A stretch of DNA of 14,507 bases from Prevotellaceae bacterium UBA711. Its GTDB lineage: Bacteria > Bacteroidota > Bacteroidia > Bacteroidales > Bacteroidaceae. Shown one piece after another: positions 1 through 6,285 of the stretch. Below the pieces are notes generated by a model. That model searched no databases, was not told the DNA's origin, and was given only the letters and a program-made list of their open reading frames with translations. The stretch lies in the NCBI GenBank assembly GCA_002297545.1, contig DBLZ01000021.1:477-14983 (forward strand), given 5' to 3'. How positions within the stretch are numbered: the first letter of the stretch is position 1; each line of letters starts with the position of its first letter. The position numbers and the translations under genes are program-made.

Positions 1-76
1 GGGTGACTAGTGGGACTCGAACCCACGACATTCAGAACCACAATCTGACGCTCTAACCAACTGAACTATAGTCACC
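1..76 (-). tRNA. tRNA-His (anticodon GTG)
   Basis: Read on the minus strand the segment folds as a full cloverleaf. The acceptor stem pairs positions 69-75 with 3-9, the anticodon loop is TTGTGGT (anticodon GTG), and the T arm has stem GTGGG/CCCAC with loop TTCGAGT. An extra G at the 5' end (complement of 76) faces the discriminator C (complement of 2), the G-1:C73 pair diagnostic of bacterial histidine tRNA. Position 1 would be C74; whether CCA is encoded lies outside the window. Confidence 0.97.
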
Positions 77-132
77 ATCTGAGCTATCTGTTGCCGAGAG
101 GCAGGAGCCGTGCTCCTTTCTCAAAGCGAGTG

Positions 133-163
133 CAAAGGTATGGCTTTTTCTTGACACATGCAA
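133..163 (-). promoter_or_regulatory. Bacteroidetes-type promoter of tRNA-His
   Basis: On the minus strand TACCTTTG (complement of 133-140) matches the Bacteroidetes -7 consensus TAnnTTTG. A TTG (complement of 161-163) lies exactly 20 nt upstream as the -33 element. Transcription would begin near 126, leaving a leader of about 50 nt before the tRNA. The initiator-tRNA promoter near 9300 has the same spacing and the same sequence just downstream of the -7 box. Confidence 0.75.
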
Positions 164-186
164 GCATCGGGACGATTTTTTATCAA

Positions 187-219
187 AAAAGTCTCGAGGA
201 TGCCATCAGACAGACTTTT
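187..219 (-). terminator. Intrinsic terminator of the thioredoxin-like lipoprotein gene
   Basis: AAAAGTCT and AGACTTTT form a perfect 8-bp stem (187-194 with 212-219) around a 17-nt loop that contains a smaller GAT/ATC hairpin. On the minus strand the descending arm runs into TTTTTTGAT, a usable U tract. It lies about 50 bp downstream of the stop codon of the lipoprotein gene and upstream of the tRNA-His promoter, so it would separate the two units. Confidence 0.6.
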
Positions 220-269
220 CTGCAGCCATCACATGCTATTGGAGCGGGTCGCGCATGAGTCCGGCATGC

Positions 270-1442
270 TCACTTGACCAGTTCCTCCAGCTTTGCCTTC
301 AGACTGCCCTCGCCATATCCGCCCCACATATCCAGAACCTTGCCTTCCGGCGAAATCATCACGTAATGGGGTATGCCGCTGACGCCATAGGAGGCTGCGA
401 GGCCGGTGTTGCCTTTGCGAAGCTCGTTCCACTGGTTGCCGGTCAGCTTCTTGTCGTCAACAGTCTCCTTCCATGCTTCCTTTGGGTCCATGCTGATGCT
501 CACCACCGCCACCTTATCCCGGTACAGCCCGGTGAGTTCCTCCAACTCGGGCAGCGACATGATGCACGGACCACAGCCACTGCTCCAGAAGTCCAGCAGG
601 ATGTACCGTCCGCCGAACTCCGACAGGTGGCGGACATTCCCTTCCAGGTCATACAGGTCGCCATCTGCCATATCATCGCCTACGTTCACCCGTTCCGGCA
701 GGTTCATGTACCCGGTAATCACCTGTCCCACATCAGTCCGCTTGTCGGCCTCGGACATCCTGCCGTAGAGGGAACGTATCAGGTCGGCGTGCCCGTACCC
801 GGGATCGTGTTGCAGGAAAGAACAGTACGAGGCCATATTCTCCAGCCACACGGCCGTAACGGGAGCCTCCTGCATGTATTTCAGTTCCACAAGTTGGATG
901 GTATCCATCAAAGGCTCGTGCAAACGGCGTAGAGAGTCTATCACTGTCCAGTCCAGGGCCTTAAGGTCTTCCACACGGAACAGGTCGGCCTCCTCGGCCA
1001 TCCATTGCAGCATCTGCCTTCTTTCATTCGGGCATAGGGCAGCGAACTCATTGGCATATCGCTGTTCCTCCACCTCGCTTTCCACATTCCACAGTGACAG
1101 CAAACAGTCCTCGCCTGTCACCTTAATGTATTTACCTGACTGCACCCATATCTCAAGCCACATGTTGGGGAAGCCCTTGCTATCCGACATCAGCGCCATC
1201 TTGCGTGGAGCCGTTCCCTCGATGGAGTCACAAATAGTGAACCGACCGCCTATAACCGTGTCCGACTTCGGGTTGGTGAACAGTTCACCGTCGTCCACGA
1301 ACAACCGCACCACCGTGCTGTCGGGGACATTCTTCAACTTTCCCTCTATCACATACATTCCATCCGGGGCATGGGAGGTGCAGGCTCCCAAGGCAAGCCC
1401 TGCCATAATCAGGGCCGTGCATAGCGTTCTCATCGTATTCAT
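270..1442 (-). CDS. TlpA-like thioredoxin-fold lipoprotein with DUF4369-type N-terminal domain
   Basis: Predicted periplasm-facing lipoprotein of 390 residues. It begins with a short basic stretch, a hydrophobic segment and the lipobox LGAC (Cys21). Residues about 30-125 resemble the beta-rich DUF4369 domain that often precedes thioredoxin domains in Bacteroidetes. A helical linker follows, then a TlpA/AhpC-type thioredoxin fold from about residue 250. The redox motif CGPC is at 290-293 inside FWSSGCGPC, and the cis-proline is in GIPHYV (Pro358). The family reduces or exchanges disulfides in exported proteins; the client here is unknown. The ATG at 1442 is preferred to an in-frame TTG at 1454 because a TACCTTTG -7 box at 1473-1480 puts the transcript start near 1466. 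The ATG at 1433 is also possible. The gene diverges from a second CGPC protein across a shared control region. Confidence 0.85.
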   Translation of the reverse strand: MNTMRTLCTALIMAGLALGACTSHAPDGMYVIEGKLKNVPDSTVVRLFVDDGELFTNPKSDTVIGGRFTICDSIEGTAPRKMALMSDSKGFPNMWLEIWVQSGKYIKVTGEDCLLSLWNVESEVEEQRYANEFAALCPNERRQMLQWMAEEADLFRVEDLKALDWTVIDSLRRLHEPLMDTIQLVELKYMQEAPVTAVWLENMASYCSFLQHDPGYGHADLIRSLYGRMSEADKRTDVGQVITGYMNLPERVNVGDDMADGDLYDLEGNVRHLSEFGGRYILLDFWSSGCGPCIMSLPELEELTGLYRDKVAVVSISMDPKEAWKETVDDKKLTGNQWNELRKGNTGLAASYGVSGIPHYVMISPEGKVLDMWGGYGEGSLKAKLEELVK

Positions 1443-1472
1443 ATATCTTACCAAAATAACTTATGGATGCGA

Positions 1473-1480
1473 CAAAGGTA
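1473..1480 (-). promoter_or_regulatory. -7 element for the thioredoxin-like lipoprotein gene
   Basis: TACCTTTG on the minus strand matches TAnnTTTG and lies about 30 nt upstream of the ATG at 1442, giving a short leader. I see no TTG at the expected -33 position, so the promoter may need an activator. The dyad at 1541-1557 lies about 60 bp upstream. Confidence 0.6.
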
Positions 1481-1540
1481 GTGCTTTTCTCCTTATCAGA
1501 GTAAGGAAGCGGCATGTTTCCGCCGGTATGGCTTCAAAAG

Positions 1541-1557
1541 TGTATGATTTTCATACA
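1541..1557. promoter_or_regulatory. Candidate operator: perfect 17-bp dyad in a divergent control region
   Basis: TGTATGATTTTCATACA is a perfect inverted repeat (TGTATGA, 3-nt spacer, TCATACA). The half-site TGTATGA recurs at 1564-1570, 23 bp or about two helical turns downstream, followed by a T run and TACA. The elements lie between the two divergent -7 boxes (1473-1480 and 1630-1637), neither of which has a recognisable -33 TTG. A dimeric activator serving both genes is a reasonable inference; its identity cannot be read from the sequence. Confidence 0.4.
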
Positions 1558-1629
1558 GGAAGGTGTATGATTTTTTTACAGTCGGCACTTAATAGGGTCC
1601 TAATGCAAGGCCGTTTGCAGATTTATGCC

Positions 1630-1637
1630 TACCTTTG
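1630..1637 (+). promoter_or_regulatory. -7 element for the TolC-like ORF and the 651-residue thioredoxin protein
   Basis: TACCTTTG matches TAnnTTTG. Transcription would start near 1644, about 20 nt before the ATG at 1663. No TTG is found 20 nt upstream. Confidence 0.6.
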
Positions 1638-1662
1638 CAGCATAAGACACAAATGCACGACA

Positions 1663-1932
1663 ATGAAGAGGACCCCATGCATGATGCTTGCGCTTGCATT
1701 GTGCCGCGGTGTAGCCGGTGCGGAGTCCGACACATTTCTGGCCGCCTACTGGAACCACCGCTATTTCAGGGCCAACTACCTGCCCTCACTCACTCTCTCC
1801 TCCGCGCCATATATAAATAAGGAGAAGAACAGAATCACGCAATCCGACGGCACCGTGAGGTTCATCCGCCAGGACCACTACCCTTACGACCATAAGAAAT
1901 TCCCACAAATAACACCAACACAACACTTATGA
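1663..1932 (+). CDS. Small secreted TolC-like fragment, possible gene remnant
   Basis: The ORF encodes 89 residues. A signal-like N-terminus (MKRTPCMMLALALCRGVAGA) is followed from about residue 24 by a stretch (FLAAYWNHRYFRANYLPSL, then INKEKNRITQSDGTVRFI) that closely resembles the start of the first helical hairpin in Bacteroidetes TolC-family outer-membrane efflux proteins. The segment expected before it (LTLEECIxLA type) and the remaining roughly 400 residues are missing, and the last 18 or so residues are unlike TolC. It is placed like a real gene: about 20 nt after a predicted transcript start, and with its TGA overlapping the next ATG (ATGA), which suggests translational coupling. It may be a decayed efflux gene kept as a leader ORF, or a short exported protein. 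The TolC resemblance is from memory of the family, not a search. Confidence 0.5.
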   Translation: MKRTPCMMLALALCRGVAGAESDTFLAAYWNHRYFRANYLPSLTLSSAPYINKEKNRITQSDGTVRFIRQDHYPYDHKKFPQITPTQHL

Positions 1933-3884
1933 AGCCACAGCCAAAGACCCTACTCCTCGGCCTGATGTTACTCTGCCTGTCATGGGCATCAACGGCAGCA
2001 GCCCGTAATGACAGGTCGTTCACCCGCCCTACATGCATCAGCAGCAGCACCAACAGCATCAAAATCACCCAGGTGGTGTTTAGCGACACCGCCACCATTG
2101 TCAGTTTCCGCGCCAAGCCGGGCTACAACTTCCGCATAGCCGCGGAAACGTACCTCCTGGGCGAAGACAGACGCCGGTACAAGGCACTGCGGGGCGAAGG
2201 CATCACCCTTGGAGAGTACATCACCGCACAGTCCGAAGAAGATGCCGATTTCAAAGTCCTGTTCGAGCCACTGCCACGCAAGACACGCTTTTTCGACTTC
2301 ATCGAAAGCATGGCATGGGGTTACTTCTGCTTCTATGGTGTGCACGAGGAAGGCAAGGCTCCAAAGGTGCCCAAGAAACACGACCGCTTCGTGATGACAC
2401 CCGAGCTGGAACAGGAGTTCTTCAAGGCCGACACGGCCTGTGTCAAGGGACACATCGAGGGATATTCGCGCAACCGGGGCTACACCACCCTGCTGTTCAC
2501 ACAGTCAAATTCCATGACAGACGAGAGCAAGCCCCTCACCGTAGACGTCCGGGAGGACGGCAGCTTCGAGTTCCGCTTCCTGGCCTATCATCCCATAGAC
2601 GGCCAACTGATTGCAAACCATAACGGTTCAACAGACTTCTTCAGCTTCTATGCCGTACCCGGACAGACTACCGAACTGACTGTCAAGCCCGACTGTAGCA
2701 CAGAGTACATCTCTGCTCCGTCCGGTCCTTTCGCTCGCAAAGCATCCCTGGAGTACGACTACAACAACTATTGCGTCTATCCCTACATGGAGTATTACAA
2801 TGACTCCAAAGCCTCCGACATCAAGGGCTTCACAGAAGTTGCCATGCAGAAAATGCACCGTATACTTGCCCTGGTGGACTACCTGTCCTGGCGCGTCGGC
2901 TACACGCCATGGGAACGGCATCTGGCCGAGTGCCAGGCTCGCATGGTATATGGAGACAAGGTGCTCTTCAATCTTCGTGACCAGCTATTCAATTTCCCGA
3001 AGGGCACGACGCAGGAGGAGTTCGACAAGATTAAACAAGCCGCCAGAGACACCTCGGCATACCGTTTCATGCGCGAGATGCCTTGCAACGACGTGGCCTG
3101 CCTCACAGTCAGAGATTTCAAAGTCTTCATCAACTATTACGAGTTTTCGCCCGCACTAAGACCGGAATTGGCAAGCATGGTTGTACACAACTCTGCCTAC
3201 ATAGCCATGCAGGACTCTGCCAAGATGGCACAGGACATGGCCGTGGCCGGAATGGGGAGCCGCCCTTCCTTCCTTGGGCAAGTGGCCCTGTTGCGCCAGA
3301 TGGCCGGTGACTTCACCTACGACTACCGCAATGCTCCCTTGGTCTACGACAGCGTCTACGCCAACCGCCTGGCCTACATGAACCACGAGGGACTGCGCAC
3401 CCAGGCCGCCCTCGTGCACGAGAAGGCACGCCAGCGCACCTCGTTGACATACACTCTGCCCGACACCAAAGGAGCGGATATCCTGCGAGCCCTGACAGAC
3501 AAGTACCGAGGCAAGTACCTGCTGATAGACTTCTGGGGCATGTCCTGTGGTCCCTGCCGCTCTGCCATAGAACAGTCCAAGCCGATACGCGAATCCCTGC
3601 GCCAGCACCCCGACATCGACTTTCTGTTCATCAGTGACGACAATGATAGCAACGAAGAACTCTATCAGGAGTACGTAAACAAAAACCTGGACGGCGAGGA
3701 CGTGGTTCGCGTGCCACGTGCCGACTTCAACCGACTGATGGAACTGTTCAACTTCCTTGGCATCCCCCATTACGAGACCCTTGACCGCCAGGGCAATGTT
3801 GTGCGCGACGGCCTGCACATCTATGGCACAGATGAGGATTTCCTCGACAGGCTGAACCGCCTCAAATCCGAACTCGGGGAATAG
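1929..3884 (+). CDS. Large secreted thioredoxin-like (TlpA-family) protein
   Basis: The protein has 651 residues. It starts with a Sec signal peptide (MKPQPKTLLLGLMLLCLS, likely cleaved after ASTAAA) and has no lipobox, so it should be periplasmic. An Ig-like beta-rich region (about 38-140) is followed by a second beta-rich region (about 170-265), a largely helical part (about 280-480) and a C-terminal thioredoxin fold from about 505. The active site is CGPC at 540-543, in FWGMSCGPC, and the cis-proline is Pro613 in GIPHYE. The role should be thiol-disulfide exchange on exported substrates, which I cannot name. The start is fixed by the signal peptide and by the ATGA overlap with the preceding TolC-like ORF. 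No clear U-tract terminator follows; paired hairpins lie at 3920-3960. Confidence 0.82.
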   Translation: MKPQPKTLLLGLMLLCLSWASTAAARNDRSFTRPTCISSSTNSIKITQVVFSDTATIVSFRAKPGYNFRIAAETYLLGEDRRRYKALRGEGITLGEYITAQSEEDADFKVLFEPLPRKTRFFDFIESMAWGYFCFYGVHEEGKAPKVPKKHDRFVMTPELEQEFFKADTACVKGHIEGYSRNRGYTTLLFTQSNSMTDESKPLTVDVREDGSFEFRFLAYHPIDGQLIANHNGSTDFFSFYAVPGQTTELTVKPDCSTEYISAPSGPFARKASLEYDYNNYCVYPYMEYYNDSKASDIKGFTEVAMQKMHRILALVDYLSWRVGYTPWERHLAECQARMVYGDKVLFNLRDQLFNFPKGTTQEEFDKIKQAARDTSAYRFMREMPCNDVACLTVRDFKVFINYYEFSPALRPELASMVVHNSAYIAMQDSAKMAQDMAVAGMGSRPSFLGQVALLRQMAGDFTYDYRNAPLVYDSVYANRLAYMNHEGLRTQAALVHEKARQRTSLTYTLPDTKGADILRALTDKYRGKYLLIDFWGMSCGPCRSAIEQSKPIRESLRQHPDIDFLFISDDNDSNEELYQEYVNKNLDGEDVVRVPRADFNRLMELFNFLGIPHYETLDRQGNVVRDGLHIYGTDEDFLDRLNRLKSELGE

Positions 3885-3919
3885 CCCCCGCTATCCTCCC
3901 TGGGTCTTTTTATAGGCTA

Positions 3920-3960
3920 TAACCGACATAAACAGCCCTATTCCGTCGGTTAGAGCCGAC
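3920..3960. other. Alternative hairpins in the convergent intergenic region
   Basis: TAACCGAC (3920-3927) pairs perfectly with GTCGGTTA (3945-3952). The same GTCGG can instead pair with CCGAC at 3956-3960. The two folds exclude each other. No T run follows, so this is a poor intrinsic terminator for the thioredoxin gene. The rest of 3885-4108 holds only the folD terminator and no convincing ORF. Confidence 0.35.
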
Positions 3961-4021
3961 TTGGGTTAAGTATTCATAGGAGGGTATCTTGATTTTGATG
4001 CTTACCTTCTATACATAGAAA

Positions 4022-4047
4022 GCCCGGCCACCAAGGAATGGCCGGGC
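4022..4047 (-). terminator. Intrinsic terminator downstream of folD
   Basis: GCCCGGCCA (4022-4030) and TGGCCGGGC (4039-4047) form a perfect, GC-rich 9-bp stem with an 8-nt loop. On the minus strand it is followed by TTTCTATG, a short U-rich tail. It lies about 60 bp after the folD stop and would end the long minus-strand series. On the plus strand the stem is followed by AAATTATATG, so it is unlikely to act that way. Confidence 0.75.
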
Positions 4048-4108
4048 AAATTATATGTCAACATGGTAGAGGTAGGGAATGCCTGCCTCCACCACAAGTT
4101 GTCGGGGT

Positions 4109-4981
4109 TCAAGCCCTCTGTTTGTAAGCCTGCAACGTATTGAGCATGAGCATACAGATGGTCATGGGTCCCACACCACCGGGAACTGGGGTGATGGCCG
4201 AGCACAGGGGGGCGACGGCATCAAAGTCCACATCGCCCTGAAGTCGGAAACCCTTCGGGCGCGTGGCATCGGGCACACGGGTTGTGCCGACGTCTATCAC
4301 CACGGCACCGGGCTTTACCATGTCGGCAGTGACAAAAGCCGGACGGCCGATGGCGGCAATGATGATGTCGGCCCGACGGCATTCCTCGGCAAGATTGGCG
4401 GAATGGGAGTGCAGAACCGTAACCGTGGAATCGCCTCCCTGCTTCTGCATCATCAATGAGGCCATGGGCTTGCCCACAATGTTGGAGCGGCCCAGAATGG
4501 CCACCTTCTTGCCACTGGTCTCTATATTATAACGTCTCAGCAAAGTGAGGATGCCCAATGGTGTGGCCGACACAAAAGCCGGCAGACCTATGGACATGCG
4601 TCCCACGTTCACGGGATGGAAGCCATCTACGTCCTTCTCGGGCAGTATGGCCTCGGTGACCTTCTGCTCGTCGATGTGGGCAGGCAACGGCAGTTGCACA
4701 ATGAACCCGTCTATGGCCTCATCAGCATTCAGCCCGGCCACCACATCCAGCAGCTCAGCCTCAGTGATGGTATCCTCGAAACGCAGCAAAGTACTGCGGA
4801 AACCGCATGCCTCGCAGGCAAGGACCTTGTTCTTGACATACGTCTCACTGCCACCATCGTGGCCTACAAGCACAGCGGCCAGGTGGGGGGCACGACCACC
4901 CGCGGCGAGGATGCCTTCTACTTCATTCTTAATTTCCGCCTTGATTTGCGCGGCGGTAGCTTTTCCGTCTATTATCTGCAT
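4109..4981 (-). CDS. folD: Bifunctional methylenetetrahydrofolate dehydrogenase/methenyltetrahydrofolate cyclohydrolase
   Basis: The cytosolic enzyme interconverts 5,10-methylene-THF and 10-formyl-THF, using NADP as cofactor in the dehydrogenase step, and feeds purine synthesis and initiator-tRNA formylation. At 290 residues it has the usual family length. The catalytic YVKNK has Tyr48 and Lys52. Gln96 is in QLPLP and Asp119 in PEKDVDGF. The Rossmann nucleotide site GRSNIVGKP is at 164-172, and the C-terminal signature [11 protein letters not shown] is at 264-274. Every key residue I know for the family is present. Its ATG follows the AT-rich paralog cassette by about 77 bp with no recognisable promoter. 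I therefore infer that it is read through from ffh or from a promoter I cannot identify. A 13-bp palindrome (CAGTTGACAACTG, 5006-5018) sits just upstream. Confidence 0.97.
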   Translation of the reverse strand: MQIIDGKATAAQIKAEIKNEVEGILAAGGRAPHLAAVLVGHDGGSETYVKNKVLACEACGFRSTLLRFEDTITEAELLDVVAGLNADEAIDGFIVQLPLPAHIDEQKVTEAILPEKDVDGFHPVNVGRMSIGLPAFVSATPLGILTLLRRYNIETSGKKVAILGRSNIVGKPMASLMMQKQGGDSTVTVLHSHSANLAEECRRADIIIAAIGRPAFVTADMVKPGAVVIDVGTTRVPDATRPKGFRLQGDVDFDAVAPLCSAITPVPGGVGPMTICMLMLNTLQAYKQRA

Positions 4982-5058
4982 AGCTTTATGGCATTAGTGT
5001 AAAATCAGTTGACAACTGGATTGAGATTCAGAATTCTTCCAGCCTTTAAGTTTTAGGA

Positions 5059-5538
5059 CTATGAAAAAGATGACACATCAATGATATCACATTGAGGGCA
5101 ACAGTCCCTGATAGCATCCAAAAGATCATCTTTACTATAGCTTATCCCTCTCAAACCTATATTTATTACCCGCCCATCACAATCTTTCAACTGCAGGCGA
5201 TAATTCTCGCGGCCCATACTTTCCAAACGGACCGCGCTTATGCCATCCCATGGATAAAAGCACCGTGTTATCGAGTAGCCTTTAGAAAATGAGAGGTTCC
5301 TCTTATGGTAAGTTATTCCACAACCGTTTATTATTAGTTGCTCTGGACATACGATACGCAGAATAAGCACAAAACAGGACAACAACAAGAACCCCCCAAA
5401 AAGGCAGCCGAGGAATGCCTCATTGCTAATCAGCGATATAACCATCACTAGTATATAGAACGGCACAAGCAGAGTCAGCCTATCGAATAATTTACTGTGA
5501 CACGCATATTCTAATCCATTTTCTCCGTAAGACCACAT
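5059..5538 (-). CDS. Small membrane protein with cytosolic YcxB/PH-like domain (paralog C)
   Basis: 159 residues with no firm functional name. Two adjoining hydrophobic segments (about 21-38 and 41-63) precede a soluble domain containing LIINGCGITYHKR (68-80), FSKGYSI and FYPWDGISAV. It ends DDLLDAIRDCCPQCDIID. The order of two N-terminal membrane helices followed by a beta-rich domain with a W-x-x-I turn resembles YcxB-like/bacterial PH-like proteins; this is my inference. It shares the ITYH-R, SFSKG, W-x-x-I and RxCC-x-x-x-DI motifs with its two upstream neighbours and is clearly a tandem paralog. Unlike them it stops just after the CC motif (DVSSFS), with no C-terminal hydrophobic segment in any frame downstream. 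The DNA is AT-rich compared with ffh and folD. Confidence 0.75.
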   Translation of the reverse strand: MWSYGENGLEYACHSKLFDRLTLLVPFYILVMVISLISNEAFLGCLFGGFLLLSCFVLILRIVCPEQLIINGCGITYHKRNLSFSKGYSITRCFYPWDGISAVRLESMGRENYRLQLKDCDGRVINIGLRGISYSKDDLLDAIRDCCPQCDIIDVSSFS

Positions 5539-5581
5539 AATGTATAATATAAGATGAGTTAACTATTATTGGGGGGCAGAT

Positions 5582-5650
5582 TCAATTCATAACAAAATAC
5601 ATAATTATGATTAGGACAATCGCAACAACAGCCACAGCTATTCCCGTCAT
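5582..5650 (-). CDS. 22-residue hydrophobic micro-ORF, detached C-terminal membrane segment of paralog B
   Basis: The ORF runs MTGIAVAVVAIV through to FVMN and stop, a single membrane-spanning stretch. Its ATG overlaps the TGA of paralog B in the sequence ATGA, so termination-reinitiation is possible. It also lies in the -1 frame relative to paralog B. A slip at the A8 run (5660-5667) would join it as KKKK-EAY-MTGIAV and extend the protein to 201 residues. Paralog A carries an equivalent segment in the same place (KRSYYIMVGVFGAF onward) within one continuous ORF. This strongly suggests the micro-ORF is functionally or ancestrally part of paralog B. Confidence 0.5.
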   Translation of the reverse strand: MTGIAVAVVAIVLIIIMYFVMN

Positions 5651-6186
5651 ATAGGCTTCTTTTTTTTCTTACGCCATGAAGCCAAATCGACTATATCACG
5701 TCCCGGACAACAATTCCTAACGGCATCAAAAATGTCATCTTCGCTATACCTTAGCGACTCCAAACTTATTTTTATATCCTGCTGATTAGTATCTTTCAAG
5801 AGCAGGTAATAATGTGTATGTTTGCCCCCACCCTCTATTGTCATACTAACCTTACTTATGTCACTCCATGAGTAAAAGTAAGTCATTATTGAGAATCCCT
5901 TAGAGAAGGAGAAGTTCCGTTCATGGTAAGTTATCCCAAAACTGTTTATTATTATTTGTTCAGGATATTTGATGCATCCCCATAAATAAAAGTCAAAACA
6001 AAGAAGCGTCATTATAAATATAACATACGAATATGCAATATCAAACGTCCCCAAAATGGCATAATGAGAACAAACGTCCCATATCAAAAATGCACCAAGT
6101 ATATTGTAGAGTATTATAAACACCAAATTCCAAACAGGTATGCCGCGAAACACATATTCGCCTCCATTATCTTTGTTAACCAACAT
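5647..6186 (-). CDS. Small membrane protein with cytosolic YcxB/PH-like domain (paralog B)
   Basis: 179 residues in the zero frame. Hydrophobic segments at about 20-36 and 44-70 are followed by the family domain: IIINSFGITYHER (78-90), FSFSKGFSI, YSWSDISKV and DDIFDAVRNCCPGRDIVD. It ends WRKKKKKPI. The lysine run is encoded by an A8 tract that includes the heptamer A AAA AAG in the zero frame, the class used for programmed -1 frameshifting in dnaX. The stop overlaps the micro-ORF described separately. Function is unknown. Shared motifs and matching N-termini (VNKDNGGEY here, YGENGLEY in paralog C) show tandem duplication. The DNA is very AT-rich: only 16 of 60 bases are G or C in 5941-6000. 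Confidence 0.75.
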   Translation of the reverse strand: MLVNKDNGGEYVFRGIPVWNLVFIILYNILGAFLIWDVCSHYAILGTFDIAYSYVIFIMTLLCFDFYLWGCIKYPEQIIINSFGITYHERNFSFSKGFSIMTYFYSWSDISKVSMTIEGGGKHTHYYLLLKDTNQQDIKISLESLRYSEDDIFDAVRNCCPGRDIVDLASWRKKKKKPI

Positions 6187-6285
6187 ACTATCACCCTATA
6201 ATTACTACTTAATCTTTGCTTTGCTATCGCACCAATCCGCACCGCTAGACTATAATCTGCATGTATGTACTATGCCAGTATGCAT

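Noticed and set aside
255..932. A 225-codon plus-strand ORF opposite the thioredoxin-like lipoprotein
   Set aside because: It lies entirely antisense to a gene with clear lipobox and CGPC motifs, and its own translation shows no recognisable domain or start signals.
1443..1454. TTG start at 1454 for the thioredoxin-like lipoprotein
   Set aside because: It would lie only about 12 nt from the predicted transcript start, and it only adds four residues before a good ATG that directly precedes the signal sequence.
5539..5646. Separate promoter between paralogs B and C
   Set aside because: No TAnnTTTG element is present on the minus strand. The stretch holds the micro-ORF and an AT-rich leader only.
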